Part shown: in pieces, positions 21,401 through 33,154 of the stretch
How the letters are laid out: each line of letters starts with the position of its first letter
Numbering within the stretch: the first letter of the stretch is position 1
NCBI GenBank assembly: GCA_020740775.1
Contig: JAHEWK010000011.1
Location: forward strand, 992,001-1,056,000
Origin: Ilyonectria destructans
Taxonomy: Eukaryota; Ascomycota; Sordariomycetes; Hypocreales; Nectriaceae
Direction of reading: 5' to 3'
DNA length: 64,000 nt
The notes under the pieces: model-generated
Databases searched by the model: none
Seen by the model: the letters and a program-made list of their open reading frames with translations, nothing else
Told to the model about the DNA's origin: nothing
Translations under genes and position numbers: made by a program

Positions 21401-24113
21401 GCGGATGTGGATGCGGATGGGATGTGCCATTTGCGGGGTGACGATGGCGCGGTGCCGCTACGCCATTGCTGGATGAATTTTGCTTGGGGCCAACCGCCGA
21501 GGCGATGTGATTGGTTTTGGAAGCGATGCCATGAGATGGTGCTGCAATAACCTGTATGAATAAGGCTATTTTCTTAATATTTCTCTAATTCGTTGCTCAT
21601 ATCTCACCGAGAACGGAGTGGACCCTACATCGTAACCTGCGCATAACTCACAGCGCTGTACTATAATCCTGAAGAGCAGTAGTTAGTGTAAGTCATCTAA
21701 ACCACCACCACCGACATCACCGCCCGTCCATCCATCTAGCCTCAATGTCACATCGCATCCGGATCTGCTTCTGCGCTGCAACAGCACCGCCCTCCGAAAT
21801 CAGTCGGCTCGGCCCACCAACTAACCACCAAACCTCCGAAACCAGCCCAGATCCCGCATTCTGCAATCTGAGACAGGTTGGCTGCGAACACACCGTCCGA
21901 GCTCCAGGAGCCTGCCTGCGTCCCAGGTGGCTGGCGAATCCCGCTCGCTTGCCGGAGCTCTGTCCAAGCAAAAACTGCAAAAAAGGGAATAGATAAAAAA
22001 AACTCCGGGCTCCCTCTCATTGCACCAGCCCAGCCCAGCCAGCCCCCCTAGTCTCTCGGGTCTTCGGAGTCTGGGCTGGCGAGAGGGGGAAATGGATCTG
22101 TGCTGCCGAACTCGGTCGTCTCATTCGCCGCTTGCTCGGCCGTTCATTGTCAGGCCACCTTCTCTCTCGACGGGCTTGACTGCCTTTCCGCCTGTTTGCC
22201 TGCCGGCCGGTTCAAGCTTGTCTTGCTGGGTTTCTCCTTGCAGCAGGCCGTGCCGCCATGTCGGTTGTGTAGGGTTGTGTACGCATGCACGACTTTCTTC
22301 TTCGACTGCAGACTACTGTGGCCTCGTCAAGGCGGTTCACGTCCAGACACAGTGACTACCTAAACGACCGCTCGGGACTCGCGATAGTTGCCCGCTTGTT
22401 TCGCCGTGATGTCACAAATGTGCCCACCAGACTATCCGAACACTCGAGTATCCACGCCTCCACTTGCCCATCTGCCGTGCGTCAACTCCCCCCCACAGCC
22501 CTCACCTACCGCGAAAAGTAAAACACAATCCACTCTCCTAGCATCCCTAAAAATGTTTCCAACCTGTCAATTCAAAAGACCATCTCAGGCCAAGCTTGCC
22601 CATTCCTGCTAAAGTCCCCAAATCGCCGACCCACTCGTCCAAACATCCTGATTCACAACGGGGATCGCCAAGCCTTGTCAGGTCTCACATGCTTCCCTTT
22701 TCGGCTCTCACTCTCTTGGACCCTCTCCCTATAGTAGACTAGGCCAAGACTCTCCGTCCATGCTCAGAGACATTAAAGGACCCTTTGCTTCAGCTTGAGT
22801 CTTATCGCCGACGTTGGAATAATCACAGGTTACTTTCCTTGGACAGTGGGACGCAGAAAGTTTGCATTTCAACGCTTGTACCGTAAGCGCTTTCCTAAGC
22901 ATAATAGACGAGTATCTCCTGTTGCTTCAGCATAAGGCATCTTAAAAAATTCAGAATAAATAATAAAGATAAATATAAGTACTTTACCCTAATCCTTACC
23001 TTAACTCTTATATATGGCGATGAACTGTGCCCTAATATAATTGTATGAGTGACTGATCGGGTGCAAACGTTATGCATCCCACTGTCTGCCCAACTACGCC
23101 TGGCTTGTCATCATGATCGAGCCTAGTCCTGCCGCCGGCTTCTGTGCTTGAACGTGTCACGTTCTGCGTACGCGTCGGGTTTCACCTACAGTCATTCTTT
23201 TCTTTTTCGCTCTTATTCGGCGTCCGTGAACGTAGGCGGGAGCTTAGCGGGAGCCGCTTTGACAGCCGAAGACGGATGCCTAGCTGGATCTTCGCTATTT
23301 GTGCACACTCACCTATACCTGACGGTGAGGAAGACGGGAGGACTAGCCAGCTCAAAGAGGTTCATGATGCCAAGATGATCGTCGTAACTGGAACACTGTC
23401 TAAAGTGACACAAGCGCGCTCTGATCTCTTCTTTGACTCGCCTAGACGTTACCGAGCGAAACGAGGCGAACCGAGCTGTGTGACCTCAGCCAACCAACCA
23501 CTTGTTAACCAAGACACGAGAGACAAAGCTTCACGTGTTATTGGCCCGTACCCTCCTCGCCAAGCTCATCCGACTCAAATACAGCCTCTCACTAAATCGC
23601 ACAATCCCTCCCTGCTTTCCACAGCTTCAGTCCCATCTCGCTCACTGGGGGGTTGAAATGACACCATGTCCTCTTTCCAGAAGCTCCCATCCCGTGCGAC
23701 CATCCTGAGACTTGTTCACCGGTCCACCAATCCCTCGGGTAACTGTGCTTGGCTATGGATGAAGAGAACAAATGGAAGGAGTGGCTACCTCGGCTGAGAG
23801 GACAGGGAGGCCTCGGTTTCGTTTCATTTCACAGCCCGTTGCCGTACCTCGAGATGGCATAATCACACAGTCACGACAGTCACCGCAGGTCATGGAACGT
23901 TATGGTGAAGGTAGAAAATAAATGTAGTATTCGCAACAATTGGCATGCATCCCAGCCTATCAATACAAAATCCTTTTACGCCTTGATGGTCCATGGTCCA
24001 TAGCCCTTTCTGGGCACGAGCTACAAACACAACGCATCTCCTCATCACATCGTCTGTGTATCCCCCAGCCTCGCCAGCAGGTGTCGGTACTTCTCTAGAT
24101 CGCGACTACAAGC
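18429..24113. other. 5.7-kb apparently gene-free interval
   Basis: From the transporter start to the 3' end of the fumarate reductase. Mostly GC-rich with many short overlapping frames in all phases, none with family resemblance, signal peptide or believable splicing. An AT-rich patch at about 22930-23040 looks like a mutated repeat. It may hold long promoters or untranslated or noncoding RNA. Confidence 0.4.
22930..23086. repeat. AT-rich repeat relic
   Basis: AT-rich island inside GC-rich DNA, ending in TGCATCCCACTG. A similar order of blocks (CCCTAA-rich tract, GCCCTAAT/ACCCTAAT, terminal TGCATCCCACTG) is seen at 35695-35951, suggesting two copies of the same decayed element. Confidence 0.35.
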
Positions 24114-26433
24114 TTACAACTCGAGGGTGACTTCCTGGCCCTGGACACGTCCAATGACCTGCGAGGGGGCATACTTGGGGATGACCTCGTCGTCGTGGAG
24201 CATCTCAAACTCCTCAGTCGCATCACGACCCATGAAGTTGAGGATGGCCTGGACGCCACCGGGGTGCTCCTCGAGCCAGTTGCTGAGGTCCAGGACGACG
24301 CCCTTGACAACAACCCACAGGTCGCCCTTGGTGTTGTGCTTGGCAACCTCCTCCATGGAGTACTCCTTCTCGGGGACCTCGAACGCCTTGGGCTGTGGGG
24401 CCTTGGCGGCGGCCTTGGGGGCTTCCGAACTTGCGGGAGCGGAACCGGAAGCGGCTTGCTCAGCAAAGGCAGCGGGGCCGGAACCACCGGAACCGGAACC
24501 AGCAACACCAGAGGTGTTCCACTCAACGGTAACGCGGTTAGGGGCGTTGGGGTCGAGGTGCAGAGAGATCTGGCCGACACGCTGGGCGGCGGCTGAGCCG
24601 GCAGCGGTGCCCTGGAGGGCATGTCGGAACAGGAAGTTGCTGGCAGTGTCACCGGCGACACGGCCGTAGACGACACAGCCGAGCAGCGACGATCCACCAA
24701 GACGGTTGGCACCGTGAACACCGCCAGCCAACTCACCGCAGGCGTAGAGGCCGTCGAAGGGCTTCTTGTCCTGGTTGAGGACCTCGGCCTTGTCGTTGAT
24801 CTCGATACCACCCATGGTGAAGTGCAGGACGGGCTCCATGACGGAAACGTGGAAGTCGTCGTTGATGTCGAGGGGCACGCTGGGGAAGAACTTCTTGTCC
24901 CAGGGGTCCTTCTCCTTGCCGTCGGCGATGGAGTTGTAGGTCTTGAAGGTGCTCTGGAGGTGCTCGGGGGTGCAGCCCATCTCCTTGGCGAGCTCCGCGC
25001 CGGTCATCTTCTTCATGAGGCCGCGGCCAGAGTAGTGACGGGTGTGGAAGTCGAGGGTGTTGGAGGCCTTGGAGTTGAGGACGAGGCGGATGGGGAACTT
25101 GTTCCTCTCCTTCTCCTTCCACATCATGCCGGAGACGTAATCACGGTGGCCCAACTCGTCGCAGAATCGGTCACCATCGGAGTTGAGGAGCAGACCACCC
25201 TCACCTCGGAGAGCCTCAGCAGCAAGGAACTTCCACTTGGAGCCGGGGTCCTTGGGGTCGACGAGACCAGTAGGGTGAACCTGGACCTTGTCCATGTCGA
25301 TACCGTTGCCGCCAATGGCCATGACCATCTTCTGGCCGTCACCGGTGGCGTGGGTGCCGTTGGTGGTGGCAAGGCCGTAGGTGTCGGGGCGGTGCTTCTT
25401 GAGCAGAGAGGTCTCGGTGAAATCGGCGGCGTAGCCACCGGTAGCGAGGATGACGGGGCCGTCGATGGAGTGAGACTCGCCGTCAAACTCGTATGTGACA
25501 CCGGTGATGGAGTTGCCGTCCTTGTTCAGGCTGGTGACGCGGGCCTTCTTGATGATCTCGACACGGCCAGGCTCGGTCTCGGAGAGCTCCTCGAGGCGCT
25601 GCATCAGGGCGTAGGTGATGGCCATACCAGGGAACTTGGCGTCATGGCCTCGGTGGGTTCGGGGCTCGGAGTGACCACTGGAGGATGGGAGTCAGCTTCA
25701 ATGCTTCCGTGCTTGATTGCTTCATTGCCGGATGAATGAGGCAGAGTGGATGGACCAACTTACCCGAGACGGGAGACGAGGGTGAGATCGAGGTTGAACT
25801 CATCCTGGAGCCACTCGACAGCGGAGGCGGACTTGTAGGTGAGGACCTTGATGAGGTCGGGACGAGCCTTGTCACGGGCCGACTTTAGAGTGTCGTTGTA
25901 GAACTTCTGGACGCTGTCGGGAATGCCATGCTCGACCTGGGTGCGGGTGAGGGCACCGTTGATTCCGGAGGTGGCCTTTGTGGAGTTGCCGCCGAAGAAA
26001 CCTGTGATGAGGGATGTGAGCACATGTCAATCCGCTGGAGCGTGCAGTGCCGAGTGTCGTTTAGCGGCGAGGCTGACGGCTGACGGCTGATGGCCGAGAT
26101 TTGCGACTCATGGCAAGCTGGGAATGTTCACGTGAAAAAAGGGGATTCAAGCTTACCCTGCTTATCGAGGACAACGACGTTGCCGCCGGCCAAGTAAATG
26201 GTGTGCGCAGCTGACAGACCGGACACTGTATTGAGATGGTCAGCCAAAGTTCACTGGGAGATGAATTGCGACAGAGCGACTCCGATGCCCCAATGCCCAA
26301 GCAGTCGTCGCAAAGAGACCGCCAGACAGCGAGGCGAGAGACAATCAATCACATGCCAAACGGCCCGAGAGCCTGCGCAAGATGGGGAGGTAAACTTACG
26401 GCCGCCGCCCACGACAATGACGCGGGGAGCCAT
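24114..26433 (-). CDS. Soluble fumarate reductase (Osm1/Frd1-like) fused to cytochrome b5
   Basis: Complement of 24114..25677, 25764..26001, 26157..26225 and 26400..26433, giving 634 residues. The FAD dinucleotide motif VVGGGLSGLSAAH is at the very N-terminus, so there is no organelle signal. Active-site blocks GGHSEPRTHR and ATGGYAADF follow, then HFTMGGIEI and GANRLGGSSLLGC. After an Ala/Pro/Ser linker (about residues 490-545) comes a cytochrome b5 domain with heme ligands in EEHPGG and EMLHDD. Yeast Osm1 and Frd1 reduce fumarate to succinate to reoxidise FADH2/NADH; a fused b5 domain could feed electrons. The gene has strong codon bias, which creates a long antisense frame. Confidence 0.92.
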
Positions 26434-28890
26434 TACTGGTGCTCGTTCTGGTTATGAGGAGGAGGATGGAGGCGTATGGAGGCGTCTGCGGCGTGCGAGA
26501 CGGGCGAAGACAGTGCAAACGGACAGACTAGAGCACGGCAAGAGGGAAAGCGCGCGGGGGAGGGCGTTGAGAGCGGGTTGAGAGAGGATGAGAATGAGAA
26601 AAGAATTAAGACAAAAGAGGATTTCCGGCGCGCCAGATATGGGGGGAGTGGGAGGAAAGCGAGTCTTAAGTTTGGCGTGTGACGGGCCCCGACGACATGG
26701 AATGCGATGCGACCGAACGCCCACAACGCCGAGGGACGCTGGGAGCTCGCAATGACGGCGGCGTGCCGAGGTCTCTCCTGTTTTTTTTCCCAGGCCCGGT
26801 CGGCTGGTACGTAGCTACTTTGCAACTGCGCTGCGGTGCATGAGGTGGCCCTCGGTCCCCTGTCAACCCGAGCTTTCACAGCGCTGGTAGGGGTCACGGT
26901 CCGGGGGGCTGCTCGCTGTAGCAACCCCCAAAACAATGGCCTGGCCCACTGATGTCAGGAAAGCCCGGGAGGCACAAATCAGCTGCCGGCCTTTGCTCAG
27001 CACAGTTCCGTTCCCCGGAAGCGGTGGGCTGGTTAGCGCAGGTGCCCGCCGAAACCACGCCCCGCCCAGGCAATCGCAAGTTGGGGGGCTTCAGGCACGG
27101 AGACTGGCGGATGGGATGATGCTCAATCCGTCATGGTGCCAGGATCAACGGCCACACAACGCCCGCTCTAGAAAGAGGAATACACACATGCACTCTGGGA
27201 CATGAATACAGAATAGTTCTCTTCCCAGACGCTCCCCCCCAACCCCAATTTTGGCTTTTCCCAGCTTGTTCCCGCGCAAGTCCATATCCCAGCGCGCCCT
27301 CTCGCGGCCAGCTACGCCGAAAAGCCGCGTGCCCCAAGTCCCACTGCGCAGAGCACCATGGCACCATACCAAGGGATGGGCACCGCTCCGGCCATCCAGC
27401 CGACGCCCTCTTTGGTCGTCCGCCGCTCTTTCGCTGCGCGTGCCGAGGTCCCCACCCGCCGCAACGAGGAAGATGGGGGAATTGTGGGGGCCAGTTGCGT
27501 CTAGTGTCTCTGGCCCCTGGCTCCCAGAACCGCAGATGGGGCAAGCTCGCTGGTTTCCATCCCCGAAGTCGAGGTTGGGAGGAGGAGGAGGAAGAGGAGG
27601 AGGAGAAGCTGGAGGAGAGCATGAGGAGAGCATGAGGGGATGGAAGAGGGGACTCCTTTTCTCAGTTTATTTCTCCATTTCTTCACTCATTGTTCACCCA
27701 TCTCCTTCTGCACTTACATCAACCTCTGAATACATCCTCCGGTCCGCATCGGTCCGCATCTGTCCGCATCTCTCCCTCACCTCTCTTCCCCAACTTTCCC
27801 CACAATTTCCTCTGCCTCCACACCATTTACCTCGGCGGACATGTCGCCGTGCCCGGACAAGTGCCCGGCCCAGCGCCTGTTCTCTCGTCATCAACATCTC
27901 GGTCAGATGACCAGTTCATTGCAAACGCTCTCTCTCGCCCAGTCCGCCGTGCTCGCCCGGAAATCCAATGCTTGTGCAATTATTGGGTCAAGATTCTTTC
28001 GTCTGGCTAGTGCTTGATGCTCGTAGCTGGAAATTTGGTTCGAGTGGGACGTGCAAGCTTTCACATGTGAACGAGGCTGCCGCTTCGCCCAATGCTCCAA
28101 CTAGGGGCACATGAATCGCTCGTGGCTCCCTGGTTCACCCCTTCGCCCACTCACATCACCGGTGATGGTGACGCTGATGACCATCCTGTTCCAGGTTACC
28201 GCTGACTTGGGTCATTCGGTTGCTTCTGATTCCCCAGATCTTCACTTCGCCTCCTCACTTGGCTTCCCCATTCGCCCACTTCGAGCTCCGACGCATCTAG
28301 ACCCTGCCGTCGCCCTGTCCACCATCCCACCTGGGGAATAAGCTGGACATGCTCCGTACTGCGTCTGAGTAAGGGCCCTGCCACCACATCACCACATGCA
28401 AGACTGATCATGGTCATCTGGGGTCAAAGTGAAACCTTGCTCGCATCTTCAAGCACGTGAAAGCCCCAACATAGCCGCAGCCCGCCGTGGCATTTGCCGT
28501 CCTCCCGCAACCGACAGGAGACAACCTTCCCCAGATTCTGCACGTGCATCATCTGATCTGACGCCAAGGCACGCTTCTCCATTCGGCCGTCTCCAGCTTT
28601 TGGCTTGTTTTCACATGCAGATGGTTGCAATCATTGATCATCTCATCTCCCAAGCGAGACGAATGCCAAGCCTGGGGAGAAGATGTAACGTGACTGATAA
28701 GAGATTCTTTATCTAATCTGATAACCATGCACGTGATCAACTCTCATTCTTGACCCACATCGAATTACTTGCATCCCGCTGCCCCTCCACTCATGACGTA
28801 TCAACCATCGGCCAACCAACCGCATCGTCAACGTCGTGCGCCTGCTTCTGCGTCTGCCTGTCAGAATCCACCTCAACTTCCGGTTTCACC
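26434..28890. other. 2.5-kb divergent promoter region
   Basis: Between the fumarate reductase and FAS1 starts. Contains GA-rich microsatellite sequence (about 27570-27640) and a 10-bp unit (GTCCGCATC) repeated three times near 27742-27771. No believable gene; the open frames follow low-complexity GC-rich DNA. Confidence 0.45.
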
Positions 28891-29575
28891 ATGAAGCCTC
28901 TCCTTCTTCTCAGTCCCCTCATCGCCCTCACCACCGCCCAACTCCTTCGCGGCTCCCTTCAAGTCCCGCTCCCCAATCGTCCCCCGCTCAACGGTCACCT
29001 TCCCGCCATGGCCGACAAGAATGATAACGCCGGCAAGAAGGATTCCAGCGACGATAACCAACCCTCTGTCGCCATCGCCGACGTCCTCGGCGCTCAGCGC
29101 TCCCTCACCACCTTCTCCTCCTTCGCCCTCCTCCACCCCTCCAGCGAAGCCCTCCTCGGCAACTTCGACGTCAATACCACCGTCCTAGCGCCCCTCAACT
29201 CCGCCATCGAAGCCCTTCCCCGAAAGCCTTGGGAGGACCCGCGAGACTACAGCCGTCTAGGCCCGAAGGCATACTCCGGCGACGACGGCCAGGAGCGCGC
29301 CCGCAAGAATCTGCTTCGTTTCGTCGAGGCGCACCTTGTTGCGGGAAGTCCCTGGTTAGAAGACGATAAGGCCGAAACGGTTCTCGGAAAGCAGGTCTGG
29401 TGGGTCGAGAAGGAAGGAAAGAAGTTCGTGATGCCGGATGACGTCGAGGTGGAGCGTGTGGCTAGCCAAGTTGCCAACGGCGAAGTAGTAAGTTATCTTC
29501 ACAATGAGGGATGTCAATCGCAATACTAACAGCATTATGCAGTGGATCCTAAAGGGCGTCCTGAACTATGAATAG
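28891..29575 (+). CDS. FAS1 (fasciclin) domain secretory protein
   Basis: Exons 28891..29487 and 29543..29575 give 209 residues. It starts with a signal peptide (MKPLLLLSPLIALTTAQ). The FAS1 domain covers the C-terminal two-thirds: LTTFSSFALLHPSS, TTVLAPLNSAIEALP (first conserved helix-strand block), LLRFVEAHLVAG (second block), and ending GEVWILKGVLNYE, which the tiny second exon completes. Fungal single-FAS1 proteins are secretory-pathway or wall-associated adhesion-type proteins. The ATG at 28891 is preferred because it begins the signal peptide. Confidence 0.85.
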
Positions 29576-29863
29576 ACCTGGCGATCCATGATTTCATAAT
29601 GTACATGTGTAATGATGAGATGAACGACGGTAAGGATACCTAGCGACAAGATCGTTGTTGTAGTTGTTTATTATTTATGCCTTTATTTGTATTTATTTTC
29701 CTCGTCTACACTTGCATAACAGAGACAGCGACTTCTTTTTCATCATGCCGTGCGTGGAAAACATAAAGGTGTCCATGTAAAGCGTTGCCATCCTATTCGA
29801 CTACCCGCTATGTAGAATCACGATATCTCAACTAAATACAGAGAGGGAGATGACGCGTGCCTC
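29576..29863. other. Convergent 3' flanks
   Basis: AT-rich 3' sequence between the FAS1 gene and the tannase-family gene. No feature seen. Confidence 0.4.
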
Positions 29864-31441
29864 CTAAACACAATCCCAGCTATCTGCCGAGTTGGGATCA
29901 CCTTTTCCGCTGTAAACATTTCGGGTTGGATACTTGCAGTGCCTTCTCTGCAAAACAACCTCTCCAGAGCTAGTTCCATCATCGAACTGCGTGCCCATAA
30001 TGAAGTCTGGCGCAACTCCCTCCTCGACCCACCTAACAACAGCGGCCAGGACGTTCTCATCAGGGTCGTATTCCGCCAGCGTTTGCAGGTTGCCTCCGAT
30101 GAAATTGGCGCCGCTTCCATCGCGGCAATGAGCCATACCGGAGATTCTAAAGTATCTGTAAAACTCGTCCAGCTTGTCCGAAGGAAGCCCCATGGTTCGC
30201 GACACGTGGTTGTAGTAGCGGGCCGAATTGTCACTGCTAATGGCGTTGTCTTGAAGGCCGTGGTAGTGCAGGATCTTGGTCCCCCGTTTCTGCACGCCGG
30301 ACAGGTCGCCCTTCCAGGTCGCGGCGTTGAATGTGTTCCTTTTGGACACAGCCGTCCAATCCTTGACGTTCAATGTTGCTGGGTCCCACGATGGATCTTC
30401 GTGGATGACATATCGAAACCAGTCAACTGGGTAATCATGGGGTTCTCCGGCGAGAAACCTCGCGGTGGAATTGGCTCCAGGCTGGAAGCGAGGATAAACC
30501 AGTTTGCCGTCGGGACCGTAGACGGGTGAGAAGACAGCCCGCACAGTGGCCGCCTGTTCCCCTGTAATGCAACCGCTCTTTTGCTTCGTACTGCAGATCA
30601 ATTCCTCAGGACGGTATTGGCAAAGATCCGGGTCTTCAATAATCCCGTCCACAAGACCATCCAGGCCATCGCACTGGCGCAGAATATCCTCATAGACCAT
30701 ATCCCACTGGGCGGCAGTGAGAAATGTCGCCGTCCCAGCCTTTCCTGTGTCAAGATAGAACTGGCCAGTCCAGTACATCAGAGCATTCAAGTCGAAAGCA
30801 GGAGCGCCTGCAACAATTCCATCGAAATCTTCGGGAAAGTCCTGTGCCTCCTTGAAGCCTTGTCTGCCTCCGGTTGAACACCCGAGATAATAGGACTTCG
30901 TGTGCTCTTTTCCATAGAACTTCTGGCTAATTTTCTTACCGAGCACGGCGGAGAGATGAACAGAGCGGTAGACATAATCCTCAAGCACCCCTGGGTTCTT
31001 GTAAAAAGGCGAGCCCGAGGTTCCGTCGTGGCCGTTGTTGCCACCAATGGTAGCAAAGCCCATCGAGGATCCGTAGTTAAGATCATCGTATTTAATGCAA
31101 CCGCTCAGTCCTCCGTTGCCTACTGTGAGGAATCTTCCGCTCCAGTCAAGAGGCAGCCAGGCGTCAAGAGTGACATTGCTTATTGGCCCTGTGACTGCCA
31201 GCAATGAAACGCGGCAAATGTCAGCGCGAACAACCTGAGACCTAGTCGTGCAAGTTGGGTGATCATTTGGAAAGGTAAGGTTGGTTCCTGCCGCAACGAA
31301 AGCGGTGTCGTGTATCGTAACGTTGGCGAGCTTGAGTCTCTGCGATAGTCCGGCACACTTATCACGCTGGGAGCAAAGGGCGTGCTCTGCTCCTAGGAGC
31401 AGGAGTAGCAGTAGAAATATAGGGGAATTATAGAGTCCCAT
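29864..31441 (-). CDS. Tannase/feruloyl esterase family secreted esterase
   Basis: Single exon, 525 residues, start at MGLYNSPIF because this gives a clean signal peptide ending near ALCS (residue 24). The catalytic triad is visible: Ser189 in GCSTGGRQG, Asp398 in GLQDNAIS and His438 in GMAHCRDG. Cys188 and Cys439 flank Ser and His as in the family's CS-D-HC arrangement, where they form a disulfide. An Asp-rich loop at residues 258-274 (DGLDGLVDGI) matches the calcium site. Members cleave gallate or ferulate esters of plant polyphenols and xylan outside the cell. Tannase against feruloyl esterase cannot be separated here. Confidence 0.92.
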   Translation of the reverse strand: MGLYNSPIFLLLLLLLGAEHALCSQRDKCAGLSQRLKLANVTIHDTAFVAAGTNLTFPNDHPTCTTRSQVVRADICRVSLLAVTGPISNVTLDAWLPLDWSGRFLTVGNGGLSGCIKYDDLNYGSSMGFATIGGNNGHDGTSGSPFYKNPGVLEDYVYRSVHLSAVLGKKISQKFYGKEHTKSYYLGCSTGGRQGFKEAQDFPEDFDGIVAGAPAFDLNALMYWTGQFYLDTGKAGTATFLTAAQWDMVYEDILRQCDGLDGLVDGIIEDPDLCQYRPEELICSTKQKSGCITGEQAATVRAVFSPVYGPDGKLVYPRFQPGANSTARFLAGEPHDYPVDWFRYVIHEDPSWDPATLNVKDWTAVSKRNTFNAATWKGDLSGVQKRGTKILHYHGLQDNAISSDNSARYYNHVSRTMGLPSDKLDEFYRYFRISGMAHCRDGSGANFIGGNLQTLAEYDPDENVLAAVVRWVEEGVAPDFIMGTQFDDGTSSGEVVLQRRHCKYPTRNVYSGKGDPNSADSWDCV

Positions 31442-31584
31442 TTTCAAACAACATGAATAGTTAGGTATGATGCTGTGAAGATGCCAAGTCAACCTACAGG
31501 ATGGATACACTCAGTATGACAGTTCCCACGCGGCACATATTTATATTCATCTCGCCATCCCATTGTTGTACTTGATGTTACGGC

Positions 31585-31598
31585 CGGATTTTATTCCG
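31585..31598. promoter_or_regulatory. Inverted site CGGA-N6-TCCG upstream of the esterase
   Basis: A 14-bp inverted motif about 145 bp before the esterase ATG, of the type bound by Zn2Cys6 dimers. Only four-base arms, so chance is quite possible. Confidence 0.3.
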
Positions 31599-31731
31599 CC
31601 GTCTGGTTTATCCACTCTTTTCCTCCATCCCCGCTCGACACTCTTATATTCATCCCGTATAGAATTGCCGTTGTTCCACTTACCAGGTTGTTAGATTAGT
31701 GTGAGCGACGATCTGGCAAGATATGGCGGCA

Positions 31732-31752
31732 CCCCCGCAAATTTTGCGGGGG
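31732..31752. repeat. Perfect 10-bp-arm hairpin
   Basis: Arms CCCCCGCAAA and TTTGCGGGGG around a single base, followed by AGAGGACTAA. A GC-rich hairpin shortly before a CTRR tetranucleotide is how Helitron 3' ends look; no matching 5' end was identified. Confidence 0.45.
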
Positions 31753-32582
31753 AGAGGACTAAACGGTCGACGGCCGGATCAACGGCCGACGTTAACGGAT
31801 AAGCGGCCGATGTCAACACGGACCCTTAGCTGAGATCTAGGTAACCGAAATGCGCGGGTTCCTAGTGCTCGCTGGTGTTATGAGGCTGTCACAGAGTTGT
31901 GCTCGTTAAGGGTTGAGGTTCAGGGAAAGAGAAGATCTTCAAGGTGCGTAAAGCCACTTTAATAAGATGGTTGTTCATATTCTGTATACGTCGGCTACAT
32001 TTCCGAATTTCGGACATACTCTATTATTTGAAGCACCCAATAGTACACAGATTTATTGACCAGGGTTAAACAGAGGCAAGCAAGCCCATAAAAAGCTATC
32101 GCTACTTAGTAGAGGGGCAGCTTTTGAGGTCCCCTTAGTCGTGCATGTGGGACACCACTTACCCTATAACCAAACACCAACTCCCTAGGATTCCTCTCAG
32201 CACGGGACACTCGTAGAAATACAGTTGGAGCGACCTAAAAGGCCATTGAGTATCGTGAAGAGCAGTCAGACATAGAGAAGCGTTTCTCGTATTTAGACAG
32301 AGTTTCTATTCCTCGCATTCCCTTCGTTTAGGAGCCGAGCACCTCGGCCAATGTGGGGCCCTACAGCAAGTTGACAAGAAGTCCCACAAGCGCTTGTGGG
32401 GCCCTGACTTGTCCATAGCAACATGATGTTTGCAACTACTAGAAAGCTCAGAGATGTGGCAGAAAAAGAGGGAATTGGTAGTGTGAATTTTGAAGCGATG
32501 CACTCTTTCTCGGTATCTAGTTGTTTTTGCGCTGTTCAAAGACCCCGCAATTAGCCCTTTCTGTGTTTGTGTGAGTGCCTTA

Positions 32583-32841
32583 CGAAGGCTGGCGCGGGAA
32601 GTTTGACAACTCTGACAGTATCTGGAAATAAGAAATAAATAAGTACTTTATTGTTATGTTATAAAACCTCATTAGAAGAAGTAAACTTTAGTATATTACC
32701 TAGATGCTAAAGACTAAAGATCTAAGGGGCTCATTAGGAGCTGAAGGCATCGAAAGGCACTTTATACACACTCTGCCACAGTGTACAGCCGGTACGTACC
32801 TATACCTGAGGAAGTTATCAAACTTCCTGCGCCAGCCTTCG
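32583..32841. mobile_element. MITE with about 28-bp terminal inverted repeats and TA target duplication
   Basis: Left end CGAAGGCTGGCGCGGGAAGT and right end (reverse complement) CGAAGGCTGGCGCAGGAAGT differ at one base, continue with similarity for about eight more bases, and are each bounded by TA. Length 259 bp. The interior is AT-rich and has no coding capacity. TA duplication suggests mobilisation by a Tc1/mariner-type transposase. Confidence 0.75.
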
Positions 32842-33154
32842 TACAGTCAGCGCCACCAAGCAACGTGCATACTTCGTTACCAGGCTAGTTACTAATATTC
32901 ACTGAAGACGCTTTCTTTAATCTAGGGTTTTGACGATTTGAAGGCTTCTCTCGTAGTGATTACTATCTCCAACCGGATTAAGAGATTCCGCTCTCGGAGT
33001 CGACGGTGCATAAATGTGGGTCACCCGGAGTGTCGGAGAAATCGGCGAAATCGGAGTTCCCGCGTTCGGTCTGGCGCGCAAGTTCTTCGCCGATCGTCTG
33101 TCCGAAGTCTCGGGCAACGGAAGGGAGAGTTCGCAACATACATTCATTTCACCC

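Larger units (their letters stand above)
31442..33154. other. Intergenic region with transposon remnants
   Basis: Upstream of the tannase-family gene and the next Zn2Cys6 factor. Contains the candidate site at 31585-31598, the hairpin at 31732-31752, CGGCCG-rich repeats at about 31767-31815, and the MITE at 32583-32841. No gene supported. Confidence 0.5.

Noticed and set aside
24621..25739. 372-codon open frame on the plus strand
   Set aside because: Exactly antisense to the fumarate reductase; its Val/Gly-rich translation is a by-product of the strong codon bias of that gene.
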